From the NCBI RefSeq assembly GCF_007785775.2, contig NZ_VNIK02000001.1:794678-858677 (forward strand): a stretch of DNA of 64,000 nucleotides. Reading direction: 5' to 3'. The DNA comes from Flagellimonas hadalis (GTDB taxonomy: Bacteria > Bacteroidota > Bacteroidia > Flavobacteriales > Flavobacteriaceae). This document shows, one piece after another, positions 6,832 to 15,736 of this stretch. The notes beneath the pieces were generated by a model. It did no database searches. It was not told the DNA's origin and saw only the letters and a list, made by a program, of their open reading frames with translations. Position numbers and translations under genes: made by a program. Each line of letters starts with the position of its first letter. Positions within the stretch are counted from its first letter, which is position 1.

Positions 6832-9042
6832 ATGGGCAAAACTATCATAATCTCAAATCGGCTACCTGTTCAATTGCAAATCAGCAATGGCTCCATCAAT
6901 GCCATTCCAAGCGTTGGGGGGCTTGCCACAGGGATGAAATCCGTGCACAGTGGAGGTGAAAGCCTATGGATAGGTTGGTCTGGGCTAACGGACGAGGAAA
7001 CGCCGCCCGAACTGGAAGGAAAAATTGACCAGGCCCTCAAGGAAAATGGTTGTGCCAAGGTCAAATTAAATGCAAACGACATTGATGGTTTTTATTATGG
7101 TTTCAGCAACCGTACCGTCTGGCCATTGTTCCATTATTTCTTGGAGTATTCCGAGTTTGAACTCGATTTTTGGGAAACCTACCGATCCGTCAACCAAAAG
7201 TTTGCCGATGCCATCATCGAAAAATCGGAAGAGGGCGACACGATTTGGGTACACGACTACCAACTGATGCTGGTTCCCCAAATGGTGCGGGAAAAACGAC
7301 CGGATACTTCCATTGGTTTCTTTTTGCACATTCCCTTCCCTTCCTATGAGATCTTTAGGACCCTGCCCTGGAGGGAAGAAATTTTGGAAGGATTGTTGGG
7401 CTCGGACCTTATCGGGTTCCATACCTATGACTACGAAAGGCATTTTTTAAGTTCCGTGAGAAGGTTGTTGGGACTGGAAGTGAGCTTCAATGAGATCTAT
7501 ATGGACAACCGGGCCATCAAAGTGGATTCTTTCCCTATGGGAATCGATTATAAGAAATTCCATGATGCGGCCCTTGCACACGAACAGAACTACAATGAGG
7601 AGAGAAGTGATTTCCAACTTCGGTTGGACCATCATAAGGCCTCGGCCCCGGACACCAAATTGATCCTTTCCATAGACCGATTGGATTACAGCAAGGGAAT
7701 CGCCAAGCGACTCAATGCCTTCGAATATTTTTTGAAGAAATATCCCCAATACCAAGAAAAGGTCCGCTTGATCATCCTTGCCGTTCCCTCAAGGTCCAAT
7801 GTGCCCCAATACCAATTGCTCAAAAAGGAAATCGATGAATTGGTAGGTAGGATCAACGGGGAGCTTTCCACCGTCAATTGGACACCGATATGGTATTTTT
7901 ACCGCTCTTTGCCCTTCGAGAACCTGATCGACCTCTATACCTCTAGCGATATTGCCTGGCTTACGCCCCTTCGGGACGGAATGAACCTGGTGGCGAAGGA
8001 ATACATAGCCACGCGAACAGACAAGACCGGAGTGTTGATCTTGAGTGAAATGGCCGGGTCTGCCTATGAAATGAACGAGGCTCTCCTCATCAACCCCAAT
8101 AATTTTGAGGAGCAGGCAAATACCCTGCAACAGGCCATTAACATGCCCAAGGAGGAGCAGATCAATCGCAATACCTTTCTCCAAAACCGTTTGGAACGTT
8201 ACAATGTAGAGGTGTGGGCCAATGAATTTATGAACGCCCTGAACGAAAAAAGGGATTTGGGACGGGCCTTTGTCTCCGAAAGAATGTCCAAGGAAATCTT
8301 GGCCCGAATTGCGGACCGATATTCCAAGGCCAAAAAACGGCTCTTGTTCCTGGATTATGACGGCACCCTGGCCGGTTTCCACAAAGATCCCCAAAAGGCT
8401 TCCCCAGACGAAGAGCTCTATGAACTGCTGGACCAATTGCACGAACAGGACAATACTACCTTGTTTTTGATCAGTGGTAGGGACAAACAGACCTTTGGCA
8501 AATGGTTCCTTCCCAAAAAATACAACATGATCGTGGAACATGGGGTCTGGATATCCAAGGATGGCGAAGATTTTAGAATGTTGGAACAAGTGAAGGGCGA
8601 CTGGATGGGAAAAATACGTCCCGTCCTGGAATCCTTTGTGGACAGAACCCCCGGCTCCTTTATCGAAGAAAAGAATTATTCCTTGGCCTGGCATTATAGG
8701 AACACGGACCCTGATTTTGGTGAAAAAAGGGCCACAGAATTGAACACGGTGCTCAGAAGTCTCATCGGTAATGACGATATTAGCGTGCTCAATGGCAACA
8801 AGGTCATGGAAGTGAAGAGCAGCAATGTGAACAAAGGAAGGGCGGCCGTTCGGATGATGGGTGAGGACAATTACGATTTTGTCTTTGCCATCGGGGATGA
8901 CTGGACGGACGAATTCATGTTCCAAGAGCTACCTGATTCGGCCATTACGGTGAAAGTGGGACTGAAAAAGACCCAGGCCAAGTACCATGTGGAGAGTACC
9001 AAAAAAGTAAGGGAACTTTTAAAACGGTTTGTGGAACCATGA
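6832..9042 (+). CDS. otsAB: Bifunctional trehalose-6-phosphate synthase / trehalose-6-phosphate phosphatase
   Basis: A 736-residue cytoplasmic fusion that makes trehalose from UDP-glucose and glucose-6-phosphate. Residues ~1-470 are a GT20 synthase: GGLATGMKS near the N-terminus, VHDYQLMLVPQMVR, FFLHIPFPSYEIFR, SIDRLDYSKGI and the nucleotide-binding LRDGMNLVAKEYIA. Residues ~495-736 are an OtsB HAD phosphatase: the nucleophile motif LFLDYDGTLAGF and the C-terminal AIGDDWTDEFMF. Both active sites look intact. The gene faces away from a GH15 glycosidase that may degrade the product, and its stop overlaps the next start by ATGA, so the following secreted protein is probably translationally coupled. 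Trehalose commonly serves as an osmolyte or stress protectant. Confidence 0.95.
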   Translation: MGKTIIISNRLPVQLQISNGSINAIPSVGGLATGMKSVHSGGESLWIGWSGLTDEETPPELEGKIDQALKENGCAKVKLNANDIDGFYYGFSNRTVWPLFHYFLEYSEFELDFWETYRSVNQKFADAIIEKSEEGDTIWVHDYQLMLVPQMVREKRPDTSIGFFLHIPFPSYEIFRTLPWREEILEGLLGSDLIGFHTYDYERHFLSSVRRLLGLEVSFNEIYMDNRAIKVDSFPMGIDYKKFHDAALAHEQNYNEERSDFQLRLDHHKASAPDTKLILSIDRLDYSKGIAKRLNAFEYFLKKYPQYQEKVRLIILAVPSRSNVPQYQLLKKEIDELVGRINGELSTVNWTPIWYFYRSLPFENLIDLYTSSDIAWLTPLRDGMNLVAKEYIATRTDKTGVLILSEMAGSAYEMNEALLINPNNFEEQANTLQQAINMPKEEQINRNTFLQNRLERYNVEVWANEFMNALNEKRDLGRAFVSERMSKEILARIADRYSKAKKRLLFLDYDGTLAGFHKDPQKASPDEELYELLDQLHEQDNTTLFLISGRDKQTFGKWFLPKKYNMIVEHGVWISKDGEDFRMLEQVKGDWMGKIRPVLESFVDRTPGSFIEEKNYSLAWHYRNTDPDFGEKRATELNTVLRSLIGNDDISVLNGNKVMEVKSSNVNKGRAAVRMMGEDNYDFVFAIGDDWTDEFMFQELPDSAITVKVGLKKTQAKYHVESTKKVRELLKRFVEP

Positions 9043-10562
9043 TCCAAAGACTTTTAATCACAGTCTTCATTTTGACATATGCCTTGGCAAATGCCCAGGC
9101 CAACACGGAAGTTTATCTTTTTGACCTCACCCTGAAAAATGGGACCTTGGTATTGTCCAATCCAAAGAACATTTCCAACAATGAAGGCTATGACAACCAA
9201 CCTTCCTTTTGGGACGATGATACCGTTATCTTCTCATCCACAAGGGAAAACCAGACCGATGTGCTGAAGTTCAACATTACACAAGGCAGCACCACATCTT
9301 GGCTGACCAATACCCCGGCCGGAAGCGAATACTCCCCTTTGAGGGTTCCTGGCAAAAATGCCATCTCTGCCATTCGTTTGGATTTGGACGGACTTCAGCG
9401 TTTGTATGAATATGACCTAAAAACTGGAGACTCAACCCCAATCACCAATCTAAAGATTGGGTACCATGTTTGGGTCAACGACCATATCCTTGTGGCAACC
9501 GTATTGGTAGAAAATCGTATGGATCTTGTGGTGATTGACCTAGATAGAAATTCCACCACCACCGTGCACAAAAATGTGGGCAGGTCGCTCCATAAAATTC
9601 CGGATACCGACCTTGTGGGTTTTATAAGCAAGGGAAGTAAAAATTGGGCCATAAAATCCCTTGACCCAACAACGGGTATGACCACAAAAATCACGGACAC
9701 CTATCAAAATGAGGAAGATATTTGTTGGGTCGCTGAAAATACCCTCATCACGGGAGCGGGAAAAACATTGCTGACGCTGGACATTACATCTAGTACGGAT
9801 TGGGAACCTATTATGACCTTCCCACAAGAGGAGATCAACAACATCAGTCGTATTGCCGTAAACCAAGGCAGAACCCGTTTGACCTTTGTGGCGGACGAAT
9901 CCCCTGCCAAAATCGTCCAAAAACAAGTGGAAACGTTCAATAAACGAGATTTGGAAGGTTTCGTTTCCTGTTATTCCGACAATGTCTTAGTGCAGCGGTT
10001 TCCCAAAGAGACCATGTATATTGGAAAAACCAAAATGACGGAAAGTTATGAACGGTTCTTTGCCAACACTGTCAAATCCAATGTGGAAGTGGTCAGGCGT
10101 ATCGTCATCGGCAATAAGGTGATCGACGAGGAAACCACCATGGTGGATGGCAGACAAGGACATCAAGCGGCACTTTACGAAGTTAAAAATGGCCTCATCA
10201 CCTCCATGACCTTTATATTTCCGGACCAGCCTACTGCCGATGCGGAGACCATTGTCCAGGAGCAATTGGATGCCTATAACGCCAGGGATATCGATGCATT
10301 CATGGACACCTATTCGGACAATATCAAATTATATGTGTATCCGGACAAGTTGCTCTCGGAAGGCAAGAAAGCAATGAAGGCACAGTACCATGGATTTTTT
10401 GAAAACACACCCGACCTGAACTGTACCATCAAAAACCGAATCGTGATCGGCAACAAGGTGATAGACGAAGAGTCCGTGACCGCCAATGGAACCACGGAAT
10501 CTGCCGTGGCCATCTACGAAGTGGAAAATGGCAAAATCTCAAAAGTAACTTTCATTCAATGA
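9039..10562 (+). CDS. Secreted TolB-like propeller protein with two C-terminal NTF2/SnoaL-like domains
   Basis: A 507-residue exported protein (signal peptide ending ALANAQA). Residues ~25-290 look like a TolB/PD40-type beta-propeller: repeated segments such as GYDNQPSFWDDDTVIFSSTREN and SEYSPLRVPGKNAISAIRLD. Residues ~295-395 and ~400-507 are two copies of an NTF2/SnoaL-like fold, each starting with a helix (IVQKQVETFNKRDLEGF, IVQEQLDAYNARDIDAF) and each containing RIVIGNKVIDEE. The two copies are similar enough to be an internal duplication. The start overlaps the trehalose enzyme stop (ATGA), and the M28 peptidase follows directly. SnoaL-like pockets can bind or isomerise small molecules, but no catalytic residue can be assigned; the function is unknown. 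Confidence 0.75.
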   Translation: MIQRLLITVFILTYALANAQANTEVYLFDLTLKNGTLVLSNPKNISNNEGYDNQPSFWDDDTVIFSSTRENQTDVLKFNITQGSTTSWLTNTPAGSEYSPLRVPGKNAISAIRLDLDGLQRLYEYDLKTGDSTPITNLKIGYHVWVNDHILVATVLVENRMDLVVIDLDRNSTTTVHKNVGRSLHKIPDTDLVGFISKGSKNWAIKSLDPTTGMTTKITDTYQNEEDICWVAENTLITGAGKTLLTLDITSSTDWEPIMTFPQEEINNISRIAVNQGRTRLTFVADESPAKIVQKQVETFNKRDLEGFVSCYSDNVLVQRFPKETMYIGKTKMTESYERFFANTVKSNVEVVRRIVIGNKVIDEETTMVDGRQGHQAALYEVKNGLITSMTFIFPDQPTADAETIVQEQLDAYNARDIDAFMDTYSDNIKLYVYPDKLLSEGKKAMKAQYHGFFENTPDLNCTIKNRIVIGNKVIDEESVTANGTTESAVAIYEVENGKISKVTFIQ

Positions 10563-10603
10563 TTTTTTATAGATTCTCACCTCAAAAACCAACCCCAACT
10601 ATC

Positions 10604-11935
10604 ATGAAATATTTTTTTACAATTCTTTTCGCAATATTTTCTTCCTTAGGTTTTGCACAGACCGACTTGCGTGTTTACGACATCATCAATTCGGTATCCG
10701 CAGATCGTATTGGCAAAGATGTGGAAACCCTTGCCAATTTTGGCACAAGGCACACCCTGAGCGACACCGTTTCCCAGACCCGTGGCATTGGGGCCGCCAG
10801 ACGATGGATAAAATCGGAATTTGATAAAATTTCCTCCAATTGCAACGATTGTTTGGAGGTCTTCTATCAAAAAGATCTCGTGAAAAAGGGAGACAATGCC
10901 CGAATCGTTCACGATGTTTGGGTGGTGAACGTAGTAGCCATCCAAAGAGGTACAAAATATCCGAACCGTTTCATCATCATGAGTGGTGACATCGATTCCC
11001 GGGTGAGTGATCCTGCCGATTTCACTTCGGATTCGCCAGGGGCCAACGACAATGCCAGTGGAATGGCGGGCACTATTGAAGCGGCCCGTGTACTTTCCAA
11101 ATACCAATTTGAAAGCAGCATCATTTATGTTGGGCTATCGGGTGAAGAGCAAGGTCTTTACGGCGGAAAAGGATTGGCGGCCCATGCCAAGGAAAAGGGA
11201 TGGGACATTGTGGGCATCCTGAACAATGACATGATCGGCAACATCACTGGAGTGGATGGCGTGGTCAGCAACCGGGATTTCAGGATTTTCTCCGAACCCG
11301 TACCGCCTACGGAGACCGAACAGCAAAGAAATGCCAGGCGGTTCTATGGTGGCGAAGTGGATGGTATTTCCCGCCAACTGGCGCGTTATGTGTACCAGAC
11401 CACAAAGACCTATATGCCCGAAATGAACCCCATGATGATCTATCGATTGGACAGATTCGGGCGGGGCGGACACCACAGGCCCTTCAACGATGCTGGATTT
11501 GCGGGCATCCGAATCATGGAAGCCCATGAAAACTATACGCAACAACATCAGGATATCCGCGTCGAAGATGGCATTGCCTATGGCGATGTGTTGGAGCATG
11601 TCAATTTTGACTATGCCAAAAAACTAACGGCCGTCAATGCCATCAACCTGGCGTCCATCGCTTGGGCCCCTCCAGCGCCGGAAACCGTAGAAATTGGTGG
11701 AATTGTGGAGCCCAGTGCCAAATTGAGATGGAGCAAGGTGGACGGTGCCGTAGGATATAAAATTTATTGGAGGGACACCACCTCCCCTACTTGGGACCAT
11801 TACAGGTATGTGGGAAATGTGACCGAGCATACGCTGGAAGGTATTGTCATCGACAATTACTTCTTTGGAGTAGCGGCTGTTGGGAAGGATGGGCATGAAA
11901 GCCCTGTGGTTTTCCCCAACAAAGTGTTCAGATAG
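10604..11935 (+). CDS. Secreted M28-family metallopeptidase with C-terminal Fn3-like domain
   Basis: A zinc aminopeptidase-type exoprotein of about 443 residues. The start was chosen at 10604 because the signal peptide MKYFFTILFAIFSSLGFAQ begins there; an upstream in-frame ATG at 10559 would place 15 polar residues before it. M28 metal-site elements are visible: GANDNASGMAG, LSGEEQGLYGG, LNNDMIGN and GGHHRPFNDAG. The segment that normally reads HYDS is GDIDSR, so the first metal-ligand His appears replaced by Asp. The last ~90 residues (from ETVEIGG) resemble an Fn3-type beta-sandwich. It is followed by an M1 peptidase, suggesting peptide scavenging in the periplasm or outside the cell. Family assignment is good; activity with the altered ligand is uncertain. 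Confidence 0.88.
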   Translation: MKYFFTILFAIFSSLGFAQTDLRVYDIINSVSADRIGKDVETLANFGTRHTLSDTVSQTRGIGAARRWIKSEFDKISSNCNDCLEVFYQKDLVKKGDNARIVHDVWVVNVVAIQRGTKYPNRFIIMSGDIDSRVSDPADFTSDSPGANDNASGMAGTIEAARVLSKYQFESSIIYVGLSGEEQGLYGGKGLAAHAKEKGWDIVGILNNDMIGNITGVDGVVSNRDFRIFSEPVPPTETEQQRNARRFYGGEVDGISRQLARYVYQTTKTYMPEMNPMMIYRLDRFGRGGHHRPFNDAGFAGIRIMEAHENYTQQHQDIRVEDGIAYGDVLEHVNFDYAKKLTAVNAINLASIAWAPPAPETVEIGGIVEPSAKLRWSKVDGAVGYKIYWRDTTSPTWDHYRYVGNVTEHTLEGIVIDNYFFGVAAVGKDGHESPVVFPNKVFR

Positions 11936-11960
11936 CATACATAATACATTGATACTACAT

Positions 11961-13574
11961 ATGAAGCATTTTTATTTCGCATCCCTCCTCCTATTAGGAT
12001 TGAGTATGGCATCTGCCCAAAATTTTACGAGACAGGATACCCTTAGGGGCAGTATAACCCCCGAACGCGAATGGTGGGACCTCAACCATTATGACCTGAA
12101 TGTTAAGGTAGAGCCTTCCAAAAAATTCATTTCGGGCCACAATGTGGTCAGATATAAGGTATTGAAGGAGGCCGAAGTGCTTCAGATCGATCTTCAAAAG
12201 CCCATGCAGATCACCTCCATCACCCAAGATGGGAAAAAACTGAAATTTACTTCGGAAGGCAATGCACACTTCATTCAATTGAAGAAAAAGCAGGTCCCCG
12301 GTGAATTCAACGAGCTCAAAATCGAATATTCGGGACATCCAAGGGAAGCAGTACGTGCCCCTTGGGATGGTGGTTTTTCGTGGAAACAGGATGAGAACGG
12401 CAATCCCTTTGTGGCCACATCGTGCCAAGGATTGGGAGCCAGTGTCTGGTGGCCCAACAAAGACCACATGTACGACGAAGTGGACAGCATGCGCATCAGC
12501 GTGACCGTTCCCAAAGATCTGATGGACATTTCCAACGGGCAATTGGAGAGTGTTGAGGAAAAAGGTGATTTCACCACCTACAATTGGGTAGTAAAAAATC
12601 CCATCAACAACTACGGTGTAAATGTAAATATTGGCAACTATGTACATTTTGACGAAGCATACGAAGGTGAGAATGGCCCTTTGAAACTGGATTATTATGT
12701 ATTGCCCGAAAATCTGGAGAAAGCCAAAAAGCAGTTTGTCCAGACCCCGATGATGCTGCAGGCTTTTGAGCATTGGTTTGGCCCCTATCCTTTTTATGAA
12801 GATGGGTTCAAACTGGTGGAAGTTCCCTATTTGGGGATGGAGCACCAAAGTTCCGTTACCTATGGAAACCGATACGAGAATGGTTATCTGGGCAGGGATC
12901 TTTCAGGTACGGGCTGGGGGCTTCAATTCGATTTCATCATCATCCACGAAGCAGGCCATGAATGGTTTGCCAACAACATTACCTACAAAGACATTGCGGA
13001 CATGTGGGTGCACGAAGGATTTACCGCCTACTCCGAAAACCTTTACCTTGACTATCATTTTGGCAAAAAGGCATCCGCTGAATACGTCATTGGTACACGT
13101 GCCAATATACAGAACGACCGACCGATCATAGGGCCTTATGGGGTCAATCAAGGAGGGTCGGGAGATATGTACTACAAAGGGGCCAATATCCTGCATACCT
13201 TGCGCCAATTGGTGGAGGATGATGAGCAATGGCGGCAGATACTACGAGGGCTGAACAAGGATTTTTACCATCAAACGGTGACCAGCCAACAGATTGAGGA
13301 CTACTTGAGCAAAAAAACAGGCAAGGACCTCTCGGCATTTTTCAACCAATACCTGCGCACCACCATGATACCCACATTGGAATATCAGTTGGAAAATGGT
13401 TCCATCAAGTATCGGTATGTGGATGTGGTGGAAGATTTTGACATGCCCGTCCGTGTTTTTGTCGATGGAAAGGAAAAATGGTTGTTCCCGAGTGCGGAAT
13501 GGAAAACGGAATCCATGGACAGTACAGAACTAAAGTTTGATGTCAATTTTTACATAGAGACCCAAAAAGTCTGA
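11961..13574 (+). CDS. Secreted M1-family metallopeptidase
   Basis: A 537-residue gluzincin aminopeptidase-like protein. The start at 11961 is set by the signal peptide MKHFYFASLLLLGLSMASAQ; the open frame extends upstream over the previous gene's end but without coding character. The zinc site is intact: HEAGHEW (HExxH) followed by the distal Glu in MWVHEGFTAYSE. The exopeptidase loop normally GxMEN reads GMEHQSSV, with His in place of the usual Asn. It is shorter than full M1 enzymes and lacks their ERAP-type C-terminal helical domain. The order M28-M1 on one strand with a 25-base gap suggests co-expression for extracellular peptide degradation. Confidence 0.92.
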   Translation: MKHFYFASLLLLGLSMASAQNFTRQDTLRGSITPEREWWDLNHYDLNVKVEPSKKFISGHNVVRYKVLKEAEVLQIDLQKPMQITSITQDGKKLKFTSEGNAHFIQLKKKQVPGEFNELKIEYSGHPREAVRAPWDGGFSWKQDENGNPFVATSCQGLGASVWWPNKDHMYDEVDSMRISVTVPKDLMDISNGQLESVEEKGDFTTYNWVVKNPINNYGVNVNIGNYVHFDEAYEGENGPLKLDYYVLPENLEKAKKQFVQTPMMLQAFEHWFGPYPFYEDGFKLVEVPYLGMEHQSSVTYGNRYENGYLGRDLSGTGWGLQFDFIIIHEAGHEWFANNITYKDIADMWVHEGFTAYSENLYLDYHFGKKASAEYVIGTRANIQNDRPIIGPYGVNQGGSGDMYYKGANILHTLRQLVEDDEQWRQILRGLNKDFYHQTVTSQQIEDYLSKKTGKDLSAFFNQYLRTTMIPTLEYQLENGSIKYRYVDVVEDFDMPVRVFVDGKEKWLFPSAEWKTESMDSTELKFDVNFYIETQKV

Positions 13575-13575
13575 T

Positions 13576-14148
13576 TTGGAAAAACACCCCGAACATTACT
13601 TTAAAAACGATGCCGAGTGGCGCGAATGGCTGCATGAGAACCATTCCACCTATACCGGGATCCATCTTATCTTCTATAAAGTGGACCACCATAAGGAAAG
13701 TATGCGCTGGGAAGAAGCCGTGAGGGTGGCACTTTGCTATGGGTGGATCGACAGCACGGTGAAAAGCCTTGGGGATGGGAGACGGAGACAGTATTTCTGC
13801 CCCAGAAAACCCAAGAGTACGTGGAGCAAAGTGAACAAAGACCACATCAAGGAATTGGAAGCCGATGGGTTGCTGCACAGGAGTGGTCTGGAAGCCATAG
13901 CACTGGCCAAAGCGAACGGCTCTTGGACAGAACTGGATGATGTGGAGAACGGCGTGGTCCCGCAAGATCTTCAAAAAGCATTCAGCAAAAACAAAAGGGC
14001 TTTCACCAACTTCCAAAGTTTTACCCCTGGCCAACAAAAAAGCTACCTCTATTGGCTGAACCAGGCCAAGCGGGAAGAAACACGGGAAAAACGAATCCAA
14101 GAAATCGTGGAACTCTCCGCAAAGAACATCAAGTACAGAAACCAATGA
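13576..14148 (+). CDS. YdeI/OmpD-associated (OmdA) family protein
   Basis: A 190-residue cytoplasmic protein with the pattern of the YdeI/OmdA family: HLIFYKVDHHKESMRWEEAVRVALCYGWIDS near the N-terminus, the RRRQYFCPRKPKSTWSKVNK region, and a C-terminal QKSYLYWLNQAKREETREKRI helix. The start is a TTG one base after the M1 peptidase stop; no ATG or GTG occurs in frame between the preceding in-frame stop (13555) and it, and the next ATG would remove a conserved part. Its own stop overlaps the next start (ATGA at 14145). Proteins of this family have been linked to envelope stress and antimicrobial-peptide tolerance, but the biochemical function is not established. Confidence 0.88.
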   Translation: MEKHPEHYFKNDAEWREWLHENHSTYTGIHLIFYKVDHHKESMRWEEAVRVALCYGWIDSTVKSLGDGRRRQYFCPRKPKSTWSKVNKDHIKELEADGLLHRSGLEAIALAKANGSWTELDDVENGVVPQDLQKAFSKNKRAFTNFQSFTPGQQKSYLYWLNQAKREETREKRIQEIVELSAKNIKYRNQ

Positions 14149-15575
14149 AACCCATGAAAACCAAACTCACAACCTATTGTTTTGCACTTTTGACCCTATT
14201 GTTGACCGCCTGCCAGACCGAGACCAAGGAAAAAGTGGACCTAGCCATCACCAATGCCTATGTCATCCATTTGGAAACAGGGAAAGTAGAGCTGCAGGAC
14301 ATTTACATTTTGGACGGCAAGATCAAGGCCATCAAAACGGCACAAAGTGAGCAAACGTTTGAAGCGGATTCCACCATCGATGCCACAGGAAAATACGTAT
14401 TGCCCGGTTTTTGGGACAACCACATCCATTTGAGGGGCGGCGATTCGCTCATAGCCAACAACAAGAACTTTTTAAAGCTCTTCATTGCGAACGGCGTCAC
14501 CACAGTGCGTGATGCCGGGGGCGACCTTACCCCTTCCGTTATGGATTGGAAATCGCAGATTGCCAAAGAAAAACTCATAGGCCCCACCATTTTCACCGCC
14601 GGGCCCAAAATTGACGGTCCCAATTCCACTTGGGCAGGTTCGTTGGAGGTCCAATCTGATGAAGATGTTGAAAATGCCTTGGACTCCTTGGAAAAATTAC
14701 AGGTGGATTTTGTAAAGCTCTACGACAGCAGGATTTCTGCGGAAAACTACCTCAAATCCATAGCACGGGCCGAAGAAAGAGGTCTGGTCGTATCGGGACA
14801 CATGCCCTTTACCGTAACCTTGGACGAGACCATCGAAGCTGGGATGGACGGCATCGAGCACCTGTACTACATCATGAAGGGCTGTGCCAACAACGAAGTG
14901 GAGGTCACTGAAAAATTGAAGAACGGGGAAATGGGCTTTTGGGGCGCCATGCCCGCCCTTATGGACGCCTATGCGGACAGCACTGCCCAAAAGACATTCA
15001 CCCAGTTGAAAGAGAACGACGTTTTTGTGGTGCCCACCCTCCACATTGGAAAAACCCTAAGTTATTTGGATGAAGTGGACCATTCCAACGATCCTTACTT
15101 GAAATACATGGGCAAAGGTATCATCAAAACCTATGAAGGAAGGATCAAAGGTGCCCTGAATGCCTCCGAGGAAGCACGGGAAAACCGGAAACAACTGGAT
15201 GCTTTTTTCGGGGAATTGGCCAAATCCCTCAATACCGCCGGTGTGTCCATGTTGGCAGGCTCCGATTGTGGCGCCTTCAACTCCTATGTCTATCCTGGAA
15301 TTTCACTGCATAAGGAACTGGAAGCCATGGTGGCCAACGGTATTTCCCCATTGGACGCTTTGCGCACATCCGCCCATCATGGAGCCCAATTTTTGAAACA
15401 GACTGAAGATTATGGCGGCATCTCCGAAGGAAAAGTCTCGGACCTGGTCATTTTGGAGGGGAATCCGTTGGAAGACATCACCCATACCCAAAAAATGTAT
15501 TCGGTGGTCAAGGGGACCCAAGTATTTTCCAAACAACAACTTCAGGAGTTTCTCAACAATGCCGTCATGGACTGA
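14145..15575 (+). CDS. Amidohydrolase-family lipoprotein
   Basis: A metal-dependent hydrolase of about 476 residues with a lipoprotein signal (LLTLLLTACQ). The start is placed at 14145, where ATGA overlaps the preceding stop; a second in-frame ATG lies 9 bases later. Amidohydrolase metal ligands are visible in order: HIHLRGG after the beta-strand VLPGFWDN, the Lys of VDFVKLYDS, the His of VSGHMPF, the His of GIEHLYYIM, and the Asp of LAGSDCGAFNS. The C-terminal EGKVSDLVILEGNPLEDI strand is typical of the family's composite sandwich domain. The substrate cannot be told; imidazolonepropionase- or prolidase-like relatives act on small amides. It belongs to the same run of exported hydrolases. 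Confidence 0.9.
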   Translation: MKPMKTKLTTYCFALLTLLLTACQTETKEKVDLAITNAYVIHLETGKVELQDIYILDGKIKAIKTAQSEQTFEADSTIDATGKYVLPGFWDNHIHLRGGDSLIANNKNFLKLFIANGVTTVRDAGGDLTPSVMDWKSQIAKEKLIGPTIFTAGPKIDGPNSTWAGSLEVQSDEDVENALDSLEKLQVDFVKLYDSRISAENYLKSIARAEERGLVVSGHMPFTVTLDETIEAGMDGIEHLYYIMKGCANNEVEVTEKLKNGEMGFWGAMPALMDAYADSTAQKTFTQLKENDVFVVPTLHIGKTLSYLDEVDHSNDPYLKYMGKGIIKTYEGRIKGALNASEEARENRKQLDAFFGELAKSLNTAGVSMLAGSDCGAFNSYVYPGISLHKELEAMVANGISPLDALRTSAHHGAQFLKQTEDYGGISEGKVSDLVILEGNPLEDITHTQKMYSVVKGTQVFSKQQLQEFLNNAVMD

Positions 15576-15633
15576 CCTCCTTACACCTTTACTCCGTTAA
15601 CATGTTTTTAAGAAATACGGTCAGTGTTTTTGG

Positions 15634-15641
15634 TATCTTTA
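15634..15641 (+). promoter_or_regulatory. Possible -7 box upstream of S9 peptidase
   Basis: TATCTTTA followed by GA resembles the Bacteroidota -7 consensus TAnnTTTG and the TAnnTTTAG variants seen elsewhere in this window. It lies about 96 bases before the ATG; no clear TTG is seen at the expected -33 distance. Confidence 0.3.
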
Positions 15642-15736
15642 GACGAAGAAACAACCTTAAGAATGCGAACCACGCCCCGCTGTACTGATATTTTCAGGTC
15701 AATTTTCCTTTTTCCAACAAAATCAACTGAAGCAAA

